14,850 bases of DNA from Lactobacillus sp. (GCF_014803895.1 NZ_JAAVAU010000020.1:1-14850); one strand, 5' to 3'. Positions 1-7,341 are shown, numbered from the stretch's first letter. Notes: generated from the sequence alone by a model not told the origin. Numbers and translations: made by a program.

Positions 1-191
<191 letters not shown>

Positions 192-215
192 TTAGTGTGT
201 TGTTTTTGATTTACT

Positions 216-253
216 TGTTATAAAAATTATAACACGTTACTTACTAATTGCAA
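216..253 (-). promoter_or_regulatory. Promoter of the left-edge SDR with PerR-box-like palindrome over the -10
   Basis: On the minus strand a -35 TTGCAA (248-253) and a perfect -10 TATAAT (226-231) are separated by 16 bases. The -10 lies inside a perfect 8+3+8 palindrome at 216-234 (TGTTATAA-N3-TTATAACA read on the minus strand). The central 15 bases (218-232) match the PerR consensus TTATAATNATTATAA at all but one defined position. A Fur-family repressor such as PerR bound here would block transcription. Assignment to PerR is inference; A/T-rich palindromes can match by chance. Confidence 0.6.
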
Positions 254-315
254 GTATAAATTTCGATTTTTTCAAATGAAAAATAAAAAAGACTAAAACC
301 CTTGTATACCGCTGA

Positions 316-687
316 TTAATATACGCTAGCAACTTGTTTAACTATAACCCACTTACCATTTTCTTTAGCAAAATACATTTTCATTTGAAGTTGCCAAGTA
401 GAAATACTACCACCCCAAATTCTGGCTTTAACACGATTTTTACCAATAAATGATGCTGTATCGCCATTTATTTCAATATCTTCAATCGCTTCTTCATCAG
501 AAGAATAATATTTCATTTCTTCATTTTGGATTTGGTCGATCCATTCCATCTTAGGTTGAATATAACCAGTCATATGAGTAAGTTCCATGCTTGGAGCTAA
601 AATTTGGTTAAGTGTGTTAATGTCTTTGTCAACTATAGCTTGGTTTTCTTTGCGGTAAAGTGAAATTATTTGTTGTTCATCAGTCAC
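316..687 (-). CDS. NTF2-like / DUF4440-type small protein
   Basis: A 123-residue protein that looks like a one-domain NTF2-like (SnoaL/DUF4440) fold: an N-terminal helix (IISLYRKENQAIVDKDI) followed by the short motif LNQILAPSMELTHMTG and by strands ending in a WQLQMKMYF...GKWVIVKQVAS segment, where the G-W pair is typical of the family. Members are small enzymes or ligand-binding proteins and no substrate can be deduced. The start codon is GTG at 685-687; an overlapping ATG two bases upstream runs into a stop after three codons. GAGG eight bases before the GTG supports this start. It lies 73 bases downstream of the SDR at 761-1597 on the same strand and is probably the last gene of that transcript. 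No convincing terminator is visible after it; only a weak GTATA/TATAC hairpin and T-rich DNA follow. Confidence 0.75.
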   Translation of the reverse strand: MTDEQQIISLYRKENQAIVDKDINTLNQILAPSMELTHMTGYIQPKMEWIDQIQNEEMKYYSSDEEAIEDIEINGDTASFIGKNRVKARIWGGSISTWQLQMKMYFAKENGKWVIVKQVASVY

Positions 688-760
688 ACATTGTACCTCA
701 TTCTCTATCTCTACTTATACTTATAAAAAAGTAATCTATAATATTGAGTGCTTTTTTGTA

Positions 761-1597
761 TTAATTTCTAACTTCGTCAACATTACCGTACCAATACTGA
801 GCGGTAACACCACCATCAATTAAAAAATCACTACCTGTAATAAAAGCTGCTTGGTCACTCATTAAATATTGAGCTAAACTAGCAATTTCATCCGAAGTTG
901 CTGGACGCTTAGTTACCATCGATTCAAACATTTTCTTGTAGCCGGCACCACGTGGGCCATTTAATTCATCCAAGGCAAGTGGAGTCATTACTATTCCGGG
1001 AGAAATGGCATTAATTCTGGCACCACGCTTTTGCCAATTTACTGATTCACTAGCAACACGCAACACATTCTCACGTTTAGCATATTGGTAAGCAAAAAGT
1101 GAATCGGTAATTACATCGGGTTGCAAAATATCTAAATCAAGCAATTTTTCGGTTGGAGTCATAGCAAGTTTTTTATCGTTCTCTTGACCTAATGCGGGTA
1201 AACGATGACCAGATTGAGAAGAAATAATAATTCCACTCCCACCTTCAGCAATAACTTTTCCGAATTCTTCAAGTAAAACTGAGGTGCCATACAAATCCAC
1301 TTTCAAGACTTGCTCAGGAGTAGTTTGAGATGGTGACACACCTGCTGCATTGACTAAGTGCTTAATTTTACCTAACTCTTGAGCTTTCTTAACTACATTT
1401 TGAATTGATTCACGAGAAGATAAATCAGCCTTGATTGTTTCTACATCAAAACCTGCTTCTTGTAATCTCTTTTGCACATTTTTTAAGTTATCTTCATTGT
1501 AGTCAGCCAGTAATAATTTTTTACCACTCGCAACCCGTCTAACAATAGCTTCACCAATTGATCCACTACCAAATAAAACAACTACTTCTTTTTTCAT
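761..1597 (-). CDS. Classical short-chain dehydrogenase/reductase, NAD(P)-dependent
   Basis: A 278-residue cytoplasmic oxidoreductase. The Rossmann glycine motif is the unusual FGSGSIGEAI (residues 9-18, in place of TGxxxGIG). Asp32 at the end of the second strand suggests preference for NAD(H). NAAG is at 83-86, the catalytic serine is probably Ser127 (ISSQSG), and the catalytic YxxxK is Tyr170-Lys174. The C-terminal part has the family's SPGIVMTP and the closing ITGSDFLIDGGV. The region between Ser127 and Tyr170 is about 30 residues longer than in typical SDRs, giving a total above the usual 250. The start ATG at 1595-1597 has AAGGGAG before it. It sits between an atypical SDR (66 bases upstream) and the NTF2-like gene, all on one strand, which suggests joint transcription. 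The substrate is unknown. Confidence 0.9.
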   Translation of the reverse strand: MKKEVVVLFGSGSIGEAIVRRVASGKKLLLADYNEDNLKNVQKRLQEAGFDVETIKADLSSRESIQNVVKKAQELGKIKHLVNAAGVSPSQTTPEQVLKVDLYGTSVLLEEFGKVIAEGGSGIIISSQSGHRLPALGQENDKKLAMTPTEKLLDLDILQPDVITDSLFAYQYAKRENVLRVASESVNWQKRGARINAISPGIVMTPLALDELNGPRGAGYKKMFESMVTKRPATSDEIASLAQYLMSDQAAFITGSDFLIDGGVTAQYWYGNVDEVRN

Positions 1598-1663
1598 ATT
1601 TTTCTCCCTTAATAAATCAATTTAATGCACCCAAAATCAAAACTTTTTACTCTTAATGTTTTA

Positions 1664-2266
1664 TTATTCAGGGGTATTGATACCCACACTATCTCTTAGA
1701 TAAAGTGAATCATCATCGACTAGTTTTTGAACTAAATCGCCAATTGATGCAACTGAAACATCATGACCACCAAATGGTTCGCCTTTTCTAGTTACTTCGT
1801 AATTAACGGGGCCACCAGTGAACCAACCAGGACGAACAATAGTGTAGTTCAAGTCAGATGCTTCAATAACATTAGCTGCGTCGCGGTAAGTTCTTAAAGT
1901 TGGGTTAGTTCTCAAATTACCACCACCAACACTAGCAGGAATTTCATTATAAATTCCCATAGAAGTAATAAATACTAAACGTTTTACGTCATTTCGATTC
2001 ATTGCTTCAACAATACTCTTAGCAAAACGTCCTAAATTACCACTTAATGCGGCAAACACAGCATCTTGTCCTTGTAAAGCCTTGTCCAAGTCAGCTTGAT
2101 TAGTTACATCCCCAGAAATTGTCTTTTCTCTAGTTGGATCAGCTACGCTAAGTCTGTTAGCTGAACGAGAGAATAAGGTAAGATTATCATTTGTATTTTC
2201 TAAAAGAGCTTCAGTTGCTGCTCTACCTACAGTACCAGTAGCACCAATAATTAAAACGTTTGTCAT
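1664..2266 (-). CDS. Atypical SDR / NmrA-like NAD(P)-binding protein
   Basis: A 200-residue single-domain Rossmann protein. It begins with the atypical-SDR glycine motif GATGTVGRA (residues 8-16), has the ENTNDNLTLFSRSANRL second-strand region in which Arg/Ser residues suggest NADP(H), and carries the family's VKRLVFITSMG and YTIVRPGWFTGG segments. There is no classical YxxxK in the expected spot, which fits NmrA-like proteins that act as NAD(P)H reductases, epimerase relatives or redox sensors. The start ATG at 2264-2266 has GAGGTG ten bases upstream. It is the first gene after the LysR terminator and the likely head of the transcript reading into the SDR at 761-1597. The promoter at 2307-2335 fits this. 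Its exact function is not known. Confidence 0.87.
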   Translation of the reverse strand: MTNVLIIGATGTVGRAATEALLENTNDNLTLFSRSANRLSVADPTREKTISGDVTNQADLDKALQGQDAVFAALSGNLGRFAKSIVEAMNRNDVKRLVFITSMGIYNEIPASVGGGNLRTNPTLRTYRDAANVIEASDLNYTIVRPGWFTGGPVNYEVTRKGEPFGGHDVSVASIGDLVQKLVDDDSLYLRDSVGINTPE

Positions 2267-2306
2267 AATTTTTCACCTCATGTGTTTAATTCAAATTTCA
2301 ATTATT

Positions 2307-2335
2307 ATTGTAGAAGCAAAAAGGCCTAGGAACAA
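2307..2335 (-). promoter_or_regulatory. Probable promoter of the NmrA-like/SDR/NTF2 transcript
   Basis: On the minus strand TTGTTC (-35, 2330-2335) and TACAAT (-10, 2307-2312; five of six match) are 17 bases apart. The -35 lies inside the stem of the terminator of the upstream LysR gene. The same overlap of terminator and next promoter is seen at guaB/Nudix in this window. The predicted 5' leader is about 35 bases. The weak -35 keeps confidence moderate. Confidence 0.45.
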
Positions 2336-2356
2336 TTTCTTGTTCTTAGGTCTTTT
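2318..2356 (-). terminator. Intrinsic terminator of LysR gene 2372-3265
   Basis: A long hairpin with arms AAAAGACCTAAGAACAA and TTGTTCCTAGGCCTTTT on the minus strand, loop GAAA, one or two G.T or mismatch positions, followed by a T-run. It starts 16 bases after the LysR stop codon. Confidence 0.85.
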
Positions 2357-2371
2357 GATAAGTAAAACTTA

Positions 2372-3265
2372 TTAATTATTAAATTGTTTTTCTAAAATAT
2401 CAAAGAAGCTCTCAATGTAGTAGCCAGAATTATCTGCTTTCCAAAAGGCATAGTATTCTTGTGATAACTGTTGATCACCATTGTACAGAGGCAAACTAAC
2501 TAAATCATCATTCAAAGTAATCGTATCTTTAACACGATCATTAATAATTAAATAGCCTTGATTCAAAGTTGCCATCATAATTGCTTCATCATAAGTAGAT
2601 GCAGTTACAAAATCACCGCTGATATTTAAAACATCTTGATAGTATTTTTCTTCATCGCCCTGTTCATTTGGCCCAACGATTAAAATGCATGGCAAATCAC
2701 GCAAGGCTTGACTTTCAACTTTAGTTTGATTGGCATCGACTTGTTTTTTATTAATTAAAACTTCGAAATTACTTGAAGTTAAAAATTTGTTTACATATTT
2801 ATTAGAAGGAGCTCTTCTTAAATCACTAAAAGCAATATCTAATTTATCTTCTTCTAGCATGTTAAATAGTTTTTCGTGACTGCCACTAGTAATTTTTAAT
2901 TGAACATCAGAAAATTCTGTTGAAAACTCTGATACTGCTCGCAAAAATTCACTAGTTCCAAAATTACGCAAATAACCAGCATGCAAAATAAATGGTTCTT
3001 CTTTTTGATTGCCAATTTCTTTTGTTTCAGAAATTAACTCGTTGAGATTGTTTAATAAATCTTGGCTATGATTGTAGAAATACTTACCAGCTCGAGTCAC
3101 AGTAAAGCTACGTCCTGTTCTTTCTAAAAGTTGGACGCCTAATTCCGACTCGAGCTCTTTAATTTGCTGTGAAATGGCTGGTTGTGAGATATGACATTCC
3201 TCAGCAGCTTTTGTAAAATTTTTATTTTTAACTACTGAAATAAAATATCTAATTTGATTGAACAT
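2372..3265 (-). CDS. LysR-family transcriptional regulator
   Basis: A 297-residue LysR-type regulator. The winged helix-turn-helix occupies about residues 1-60 (FNQIRYFISVV...NFTKAAEECHISQPAISQQIKELESELGVQLLER), and the remaining 235 residues form the effector-binding domain (strand LHAGYLRNF near 93, closing segments LPLYNGD and YYAFWKADNSGYYIESFF). The length is exactly as expected. The start ATG at 3263-3265 has AGGTG upstream. The gene begins 55 bases downstream of the esterase stop, and the terminator of the three-gene transcript fills most of that gap, leaving little space for its own promoter. It may therefore be expressed by read-through from the permease/flavodoxin/esterase transcript, or from a promoter hidden inside the esterase gene. 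It could regulate that transcript or the SDR genes downstream; this is inference from position. Confidence 0.93.
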   Translation of the reverse strand: MFNQIRYFISVVKNKNFTKAAEECHISQPAISQQIKELESELGVQLLERTGRSFTVTRAGKYFYNHSQDLLNNLNELISETKEIGNQKEEPFILHAGYLRNFGTSEFLRAVSEFSTEFSDVQLKITSGSHEKLFNMLEEDKLDIAFSDLRRAPSNKYVNKFLTSSNFEVLINKKQVDANQTKVESQALRDLPCILIVGPNEQGDEEKYYQDVLNISGDFVTASTYDEAIMMATLNQGYLIINDRVKDTITLNDDLVSLPLYNGDQQLSQEYYAFWKADNSGYYIESFFDILEKQFNN

Positions 3266-3287
3266 AATTTATCACCTATAGATATAC

Positions 3288-3326
3288 AAAAAATAAAGGA
3301 TGTAATCCTACTTGCATCCTTTATTT
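3288..3326 (-). terminator. Intrinsic terminator of the permease-flavodoxin-esterase transcript
   Basis: A perfect 12-bp stem (AAATAAAGGATG at 3291-3302 against CATCCTTTATTT at 3315-3326) with a 12-base loop and T-run on the minus strand. The stem overlaps the esterase stop codon at 3321-3323. It also occupies the leader of the LysR gene, so its efficiency will set LysR read-through. Confidence 0.85.
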
Positions 3327-4214
3327 AAATATTTTTCTATTGTAATGTCTAATGATTTTTGCCGTTGTCTGCGCATCATGATTACCGTCAGGGACAATAT
3401 AATATTGAATTTTATCCTTAAATTCAGGCAACTTTTTCATTGCGTTAATTTGCGGAGTCATTGAGCCACTTGTACCATCACCAGAGCCTACACCAGCAAA
3501 AATTTCAAACGATAAGTCGTTATTCTCCTTAACCGCATTAGCCAAAACTTGCGCTGTTTCTTTAGGTGCACTTGCTCCACCATCAGATTCTACAGTCCAA
3601 GAATCGCCAGCCATTGGAATGAAATACTTGAAATATGGTAAGTCATATTGAAAAACATACCAAGTGGTGATTGAGCCCATTGAAAAACCGCCAAATGCTT
3701 GATGATTGCGCGCCTTTTGTAAAGCCGCTTTACTGCCATCTTTAGCATAAGTTTTATACTTTTTGGCTACAGCCGGCATTAAATCATCTACTAATTCTGT
3801 TTTAGCAAAACGCTTGTTCAAGGGATTATCACTATAGTAATTAGAAGTTACTTGTTTAGTCGTTGGATAATAAGTTGGAAAAACGACAATCGTATTTTTA
3901 TCCCAATTATCAAAAACCTGCTTAAAATTACCTTCTTGATAAAGTTGTGAAATACCATCTTTTACTTCAGTTGAGCCATGCAAAAGATACAAAACATTGT
4001 GCTTGGCATTTTTATGATAATTTTTAGGCAAGTAGACTAAAGCTTTCTTGGTAACCTTTTTATTATTATACGTAGTTTGATAAGTTAAAATTTCCGTTTG
4101 ACTGGGATTATTTTCTTTGACTGATGCAGCATTATTTGAATTTGATTTGGCACTGCATCCCAATAATCCACTCGCTGCGATTAATGTGCCCACTAGCTTC
4201 CAGATCCTTCCCAT
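3321..4214 (-). CDS. Secreted lipoprotein esterase (alpha/beta hydrolase, esterase D / feruloyl-esterase-like)
   Basis: A predicted lipoprotein hydrolase of 297 residues. The ATG at 4212-4214 is chosen because AGGTG lies six bases before it; a GTG at 4221-4223, which directly follows the stop of the flavodoxin gene, would add three residues and has a poorer RBS. The signal peptide (KLVGTLIAASGLLGC) ends in a lipobox with Cys20, followed by a Ser/Asn-rich linker. The hydrolase domain has VLYLLHGS (oxyanion region), the nucleophile elbow GGFSMGS with Ser178, a probable acid Asp246 (GSGDGT) and His279 (DGNHDAQ). This pattern fits the putative-esterase family that includes feruloyl and acetylxylan esterases; the real substrate is unknown. 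It should act outside the cell, anchored to the membrane. It is the last gene of the transcript starting with the sugar permease. Confidence 0.87.
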   Translation of the reverse strand: MGRIWKLVGTLIAASGLLGCSAKSNSNNAASVKENNPSQTEILTYQTTYNNKKVTKKALVYLPKNYHKNAKHNVLYLLHGSTEVKDGISQLYQEGNFKQVFDNWDKNTIVVFPTYYPTTKQVTSNYYSDNPLNKRFAKTELVDDLMPAVAKKYKTYAKDGSKAALQKARNHQAFGGFSMGSITTWYVFQYDLPYFKYFIPMAGDSWTVESDGGASAPKETAQVLANAVKENNDLSFEIFAGVGSGDGTSGSMTPQINAMKKLPEFKDKIQYYIVPDGNHDAQTTAKIIRHYNRKIFK

Positions 4215-4223
4215 AGGCTTCAC

Positions 4224-4841
4224 CTAATTTTCTTTCAAAAGACCAATCTTTTTAAGCCATTGTCTTACTTCAGATTTATTGTTGTCGTAGCGAATACCGT
4301 TAACAAAATCCGCACCTTCATTCTGTGCCATCCGACGAATGTATTGTTCAGATGGTCCAATTGGCGTACTCATGCTAGTAGTAAAGGCAGTGACATTTTT
4401 ACCTTTGAAATTGTAGTCATCAAACAAAGTACTGATTAACATTGGTGGTCTACTCCACCAAGTTGGGTAACCAATAATTACATTTTCATATTTAGAAAAA
4501 TTAGGAATCTTAGTCTTCAAAGCTGGGTGAATATTTTTCCTTCTTTCGCGGTCACCACGTTTTGCGGCGTCATCATAACCCTTGTAGGCTTTTACTGGTT
4601 GCAAACGAATCATGTCAGCGCCAGTTTCTTTTTGAATATATTCAGCAGCTTCTTTAGTACTGCCACTCAAAGAGAAATATAAAATTAAAGTCTTACTGTT
4701 TTTAGAAGTTTTATTCACTTTACTTACTTTCTTAGATGATTGACTGCTATTTGTACTACTCTTACTATTTGAGCATGCAGCTAAACCTCCTGCAATAGCT
4801 ACAAAGCCCAATAATAAGGCAATCCTTTTTAAAAAATTCAT
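4224..4841 (-). CDS. Flavodoxin-domain lipoprotein (Flavodoxin_4-like), predicted extracellular
   Basis: A 205-residue flavodoxin-like protein with a lipoprotein signal: LLLGFVAIAGGLAAC with lipobox LAAC and Cys23, then a Ser/Lys-rich linker to about residue 50. The flavodoxin domain starts with the strand TLILYFS, followed by the FMN phosphate loop SLSGSTK (57-63), and has the flavin-side segment IIGYPTWWSRPP (122-133) and FTTSMSTPIGPSE. This is the Flavodoxin_4 pattern. Cytoplasmic flavodoxins carry FMN as electron shuttles, so a membrane-anchored external copy needs FMN outside the cell or may have another role (inference). The start ATG at 4839-4841 has TAGGAG, in which the TAG is the stop codon of the upstream permease. 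Its own stop is directly followed by the GTG/AGGTG of the esterase gene, so the three genes are likely translationally coupled. Confidence 0.9.
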   Translation of the reverse strand: MNFLKRIALLLGFVAIAGGLAACSNSKSSTNSSQSSKKVSKVNKTSKNSKTLILYFSLSGSTKEAAEYIQKETGADMIRLQPVKAYKGYDDAAKRGDRERRKNIHPALKTKIPNFSKYENVIIGYPTWWSRPPMLISTLFDDYNFKGKNVTAFTTSMSTPIGPSEQYIRRMAQNEGADFVNGIRYDNNKSEVRQWLKKIGLLKEN

Positions 4842-4850
4842 ATTCTTCTC

Positions 4851-5693
4851 CTACATGACTGCACCAATAACGATCAAAGCTAGCCCCACTAAGGTAGAAA
4901 CTAATTCTTTACCGTGCTTGTATTCCTTCAAAAGTGTCATCCCACCAACAGTTGAGATAATTACACTCAATTGACTGTAGATGAAGGCGTTGGTAACACC
5001 ATTTGCTTGAGCAGAAATGATGTAAGTGTAAGCACCAATCCCAAAGGCAATGCCGGCAAAAGCATCTAACCAAGAAGCTCTTTGAGTAAATACTTTGGCT
5101 TGCTTAGTGAAAATAGCGTACAAAATCGCACCAATCAAGATACCAATCATTTGTGGTAAAAATAAACTTTGTGCATCGGCATTTACTGCTTTAGGAAAGG
5201 CTGAGTAGACCCAATAACCAATAGTAGTTACTAATAAGAAGAGCAAATCTCTACCAGTCATCTTCTTGGAATTTGGATCATTAGAAACGGCAGTTAAAGC
5301 TACACCGATAATAATCAAAATCAAGGCTAGAATTCCGATAACGTATTGGTTAACACTGCTCCATTCACCAAAAATCAAGGCCCCGATAATTGTATTACCA
5401 ACTAGTTGTAAACCGGTTGAAATTGGCATTGTTTTGCTTACGCCCATTCTAGTGAAAGATACGAACTGACCAATTTGACCAATTGCCCAAAACATCCCTG
5501 ACAAAAGTGATAATAGTGAAATACCCATTGTCATTTGGGGATGCTGAGTCAAAGTTACGATAATTCCAACAATTGTTGCTCCAATTCCAACACCTAAGAT
5601 TTGGTTAGCTGGATGGCTATCTTTAACTTTACTTACGATTAACGGAATAACTCCCCAGCCAATTGCTGGTAAAAGCGCTAAAATAACATTCAT
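4851..5693 (-). CDS. GlcU/RbsU-family sugar permease (drug/metabolite transporter superfamily)
   Basis: A 280-residue membrane protein with about ten hydrophobic segments and almost no soluble loops. The start MNVILALLPAIGWGVIPLIVSK and the GQIGQFVSFTRMGVSKTMPISTGLQL segment are characteristic of the glucose/ribose uptake (GRP) family, which moves sugars by proton symport. The sugar is not determined by sequence alone. The start ATG at 5691-5693 fits the family N-terminus but has only a weak purine-rich stretch (GAAAGAAG) upstream, so expression may be low or need the flanking leader. Its stop TAG forms part of the RBS of the flavodoxin lipoprotein gene nine bases downstream. A promoter with a clear -10 lies at 5745-5750, and a palindrome at 5793-5811 further upstream. 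Confidence 0.9.
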   Translation of the reverse strand: MNVILALLPAIGWGVIPLIVSKVKDSHPANQILGVGIGATIVGIIVTLTQHPQMTMGISLLSLLSGMFWAIGQIGQFVSFTRMGVSKTMPISTGLQLVGNTIIGALIFGEWSSVNQYVIGILALILIIIGVALTAVSNDPNSKKMTGRDLLFLLVTTIGYWVYSAFPKAVNADAQSLFLPQMIGILIGAILYAIFTKQAKVFTQRASWLDAFAGIAFGIGAYTYIISAQANGVTNAFIYSQLSVIISTVGGMTLLKEYKHGKELVSTLVGLALIVIGAVM

Positions 5694-5744
5694 TTATATG
5701 TACTTCTTTCTGATTACTTTTTATTTTCTTAAGTTGATAATTAA

Positions 5745-5773
5745 AGTATATCTGCTTACTCTTAGTTAGAAAA
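5745..5773 (-). promoter_or_regulatory. Probable promoter of the permease-flavodoxin-esterase transcript
   Basis: On the minus strand there is a good -10 TATACT (5745-5750) about 50 bases before the permease start. The best -35 at 17-base spacing is the weak TTTCTA (5768-5773). A weak -35 fits a promoter that needs an activator, for which the palindrome at 5793-5811 is a candidate site. Confidence 0.4.
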
Positions 5774-5792
5774 TTACTAAAAGTTGATGATG

Positions 5793-5811
5793 CTATACAT
5801 GAAGTGTATAG
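5793..5811. promoter_or_regulatory. Perfect 19-bp palindrome (candidate operator), CTATACA-N5-TGTATAG
   Basis: A perfect 7+5+7 inverted repeat lies between the permease promoter and the MFS terminator. It has the same TATAC-N7-GTATA architecture as the palindrome upstream of the flavodoxin pseudogene (9642-9658). On the plus strand it also sits inside a promoter-like pair, TTGATG (5784-5789) and TATAGT (5807-5812), 17 bases apart, pointing towards the MFS terminator. The regulator is not identified. Confidence 0.5.
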
Positions 5812-5820
5812 TAAAATGAA

Positions 5821-5856
5821 ATAAAAAAGATGAATGCTAGAATTAACATTCATCTT
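5821..5856 (-). terminator. Intrinsic terminator of the MFS gene
   Basis: A perfect 10-bp stem AAGATGAATG (5827-5836) / CATTCATCTT (5847-5856) with a 10-base loop, followed on the minus strand by a T-run. It begins 12 bases after the MFS stop codon. Confidence 0.85.
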
Positions 5857-5867
5857 ATACATAAATC

Positions 5868-7223
5868 TTATTCATGAGGCCCGCGAAAAATATTAATTGC
5901 GGATAAAACCACAGGAATTAACAAAATTGCCATCCAGAATTGAGCGTGATTAATGCTGGTAACCGGGTTACTAATCGAAGCTACTAATCCTGAAACAATT
6001 GATAATCCAACTGCCCCACCAATTTGGTGAACAGTATTAACCACGCCTGACGCTGCACCAGCAATGTCATCATCTACACCAGCAACTCCAGCTACAGTCA
6101 TTGGACTCATTAATAATCCTTGGCCCAAGCCTATTAATACCATTGGAATAGCTATGCCGAGTAGATATCCAGAATTAATACCTAGGAATGCACCTAGGCT
6201 TATTCCTACAATATCAAATAATGAACCTACGAATAAAACTGTCGCATTTGAAAATCTAAAGCTTAGTCTTGCTACAAATAATGAAATAATAAATTGCACC
6301 ACAGTTAATGGTAAAAATCCAATTGCAGCAAGTAATGGCGTAATGCCAAATACTTTTTGCATAGCTTGTGGCATTAAGAAAAAGTACGCCATGCTGGCTC
6401 CTAACATAAAAAATCTAGCAACTAAGGCACTAGCTCTTTGATTATCTTTAAAGATAACTAAAGGCATTAGCGGATTTTCAATCTTATTTTCGATTAAAAC
6501 GAAGGCTACTAAACTGATAATCGTCAAAATAATAGCCACAGTTCTAAAGCTTGTAGCATTAATACTATAAACTAAGCTACTAAACCCAATTACAGAAGTA
6601 ATCGCACCCCACCAGTCAATTTTTCTATCAGAGTCAAGTTCTTGCTTGGGATGAACAAACTTAATTGACATCAAAATTAAGATAATTCCCACAACCATAT
6701 CAAGGTAGAAACCATTTCTCCAACTAGAGTAACTAGAAATGATACCACCAATGATTAAACCTAAACTTGATCCAATTCCAGCAGTAGCTCCATAATATGC
6801 AATAGCCTTAGTAAGTTGTTTTCCTTCATAGTAATCCATTAGTAAGGCTAACGTAGCTGGGGCCAAGAATGAACCACCAATTCCTTGTAAAGCTCTCATT
6901 GCTATTAGCATCCCTGGATTAAAAGAAATACCAACTAAAAATGATGCCATTGTAAAGACAATTAAACCAATAAGTAGGACCTTACGTCTACCAATGATGT
7001 CCCCTAACCTAGCGCCCAAAGCTAAGAAGCCTCCGAACGTCAATGAATAGGCATTGCTGACCCAAGCCACCATGATATTATTCATATGTAGCTCTTGCCC
7101 GATTTGAACTGTACTTGTAAAAACTAATGAATTATTCAATAAAATTAAAAAGTAACTGATTAAAACAATTGGCAAAATAATACCAAATGCAGTTTTATTA
7201 TTTGTTTCTGCTTTTGTATCCAA
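5868..7223 (-). CDS. MFS transporter, DHA2 (drug:H+ antiporter) type
   Basis: A 451-residue integral membrane protein of the major facilitator superfamily. It has MFS motif A, GARLGDIIGRRK, after the second membrane segment, the AMRALQGIGGSFLAPATLALL segment typical of fourth-helix motif B, and an antiporter motif C-like GATAGIGSSLGLIIGGII, which together point to DHA2 exporters of drugs or toxic organic compounds. The substrate cannot be read from sequence. The start is TTG at 7221-7223: AGGGAG lies eight bases before it, and no better in-frame ATG exists nearby. A weak -10 TATAAA (7261-7266 region) is the best promoter candidate. It diverges from a LysR gene with 118 bases between the starts, the usual layout of a LysR regulator and its target. 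It ends 175 bases from the permease gene with a strong terminator. Confidence 0.92.
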   Translation of the reverse strand: MDTKAETNNKTAFGIILPIVLISYFLILLNNSLVFTSTVQIGQELHMNNIMVAWVSNAYSLTFGGFLALGARLGDIIGRRKVLLIGLIVFTMASFLVGISFNPGMLIAMRALQGIGGSFLAPATLALLMDYYEGKQLTKAIAYYGATAGIGSSLGLIIGGIISSYSSWRNGFYLDMVVGIILILMSIKFVHPKQELDSDRKIDWWGAITSVIGFSSLVYSINATSFRTVAIILTIISLVAFVLIENKIENPLMPLVIFKDNQRASALVARFFMLGASMAYFFLMPQAMQKVFGITPLLAAIGFLPLTVVQFIISLFVARLSFRFSNATVLFVGSLFDIVGISLGAFLGINSGYLLGIAIPMVLIGLGQGLLMSPMTVAGVAGVDDDIAGAASGVVNTVHQIGGAVGLSIVSGLVASISNPVTSINHAQFWMAILLIPVVLSAINIFRGPHE

Positions 7224-7289
7224 TTTAAATGCTCCCTTCTTGCTTAACTTTCATTAATAGTTTATAGAGAAAAGGGAGACTTGAAAATT

Positions 7290-7327
7290 ACTAGTTATTT
7301 ATGCTAGTTTACGTATAATGTAAACTA
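7290..7327. promoter_or_regulatory. LysR operator region between the divergent MFS and LysR genes
   Basis: Two inverted repeats are nested here. The downstream one is a perfect 8+7+8 palindrome, TAGTTTAC-N7-GTAAACTA (7305-7327), whose centre holds a consensus -10 TATAAT (7314-7319) for the plus-strand LysR gene. The upstream one is ACTAG-N9-CTAGT (7290-7308), sharing four bases with the first. LysR proteins usually bind such a pair, one for autorepression and one for activation of the divergent gene. No good -35 is present for the LysR promoter. Confidence 0.65.
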
Positions 7328-7341
7328 AGGAGAAAATAAAA

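Noticed and set aside
5266..5469. Plus-strand open frame of 67 codons
   Set aside because: Lies opposite the permease gene, no RBS, composition of a shadow frame.
5629..5862. Minus-strand open frame of 77 codons at the permease start
   Set aside because: Covers the permease promoter region, the palindrome and the MFS terminator; no RBS or family likeness.
6064..6441. Plus-strand open frame of 125 codons
   Set aside because: Fully opposite the MFS gene; rich in Pro/Asn/Thr as expected from an antisense frame of membrane protein codons.
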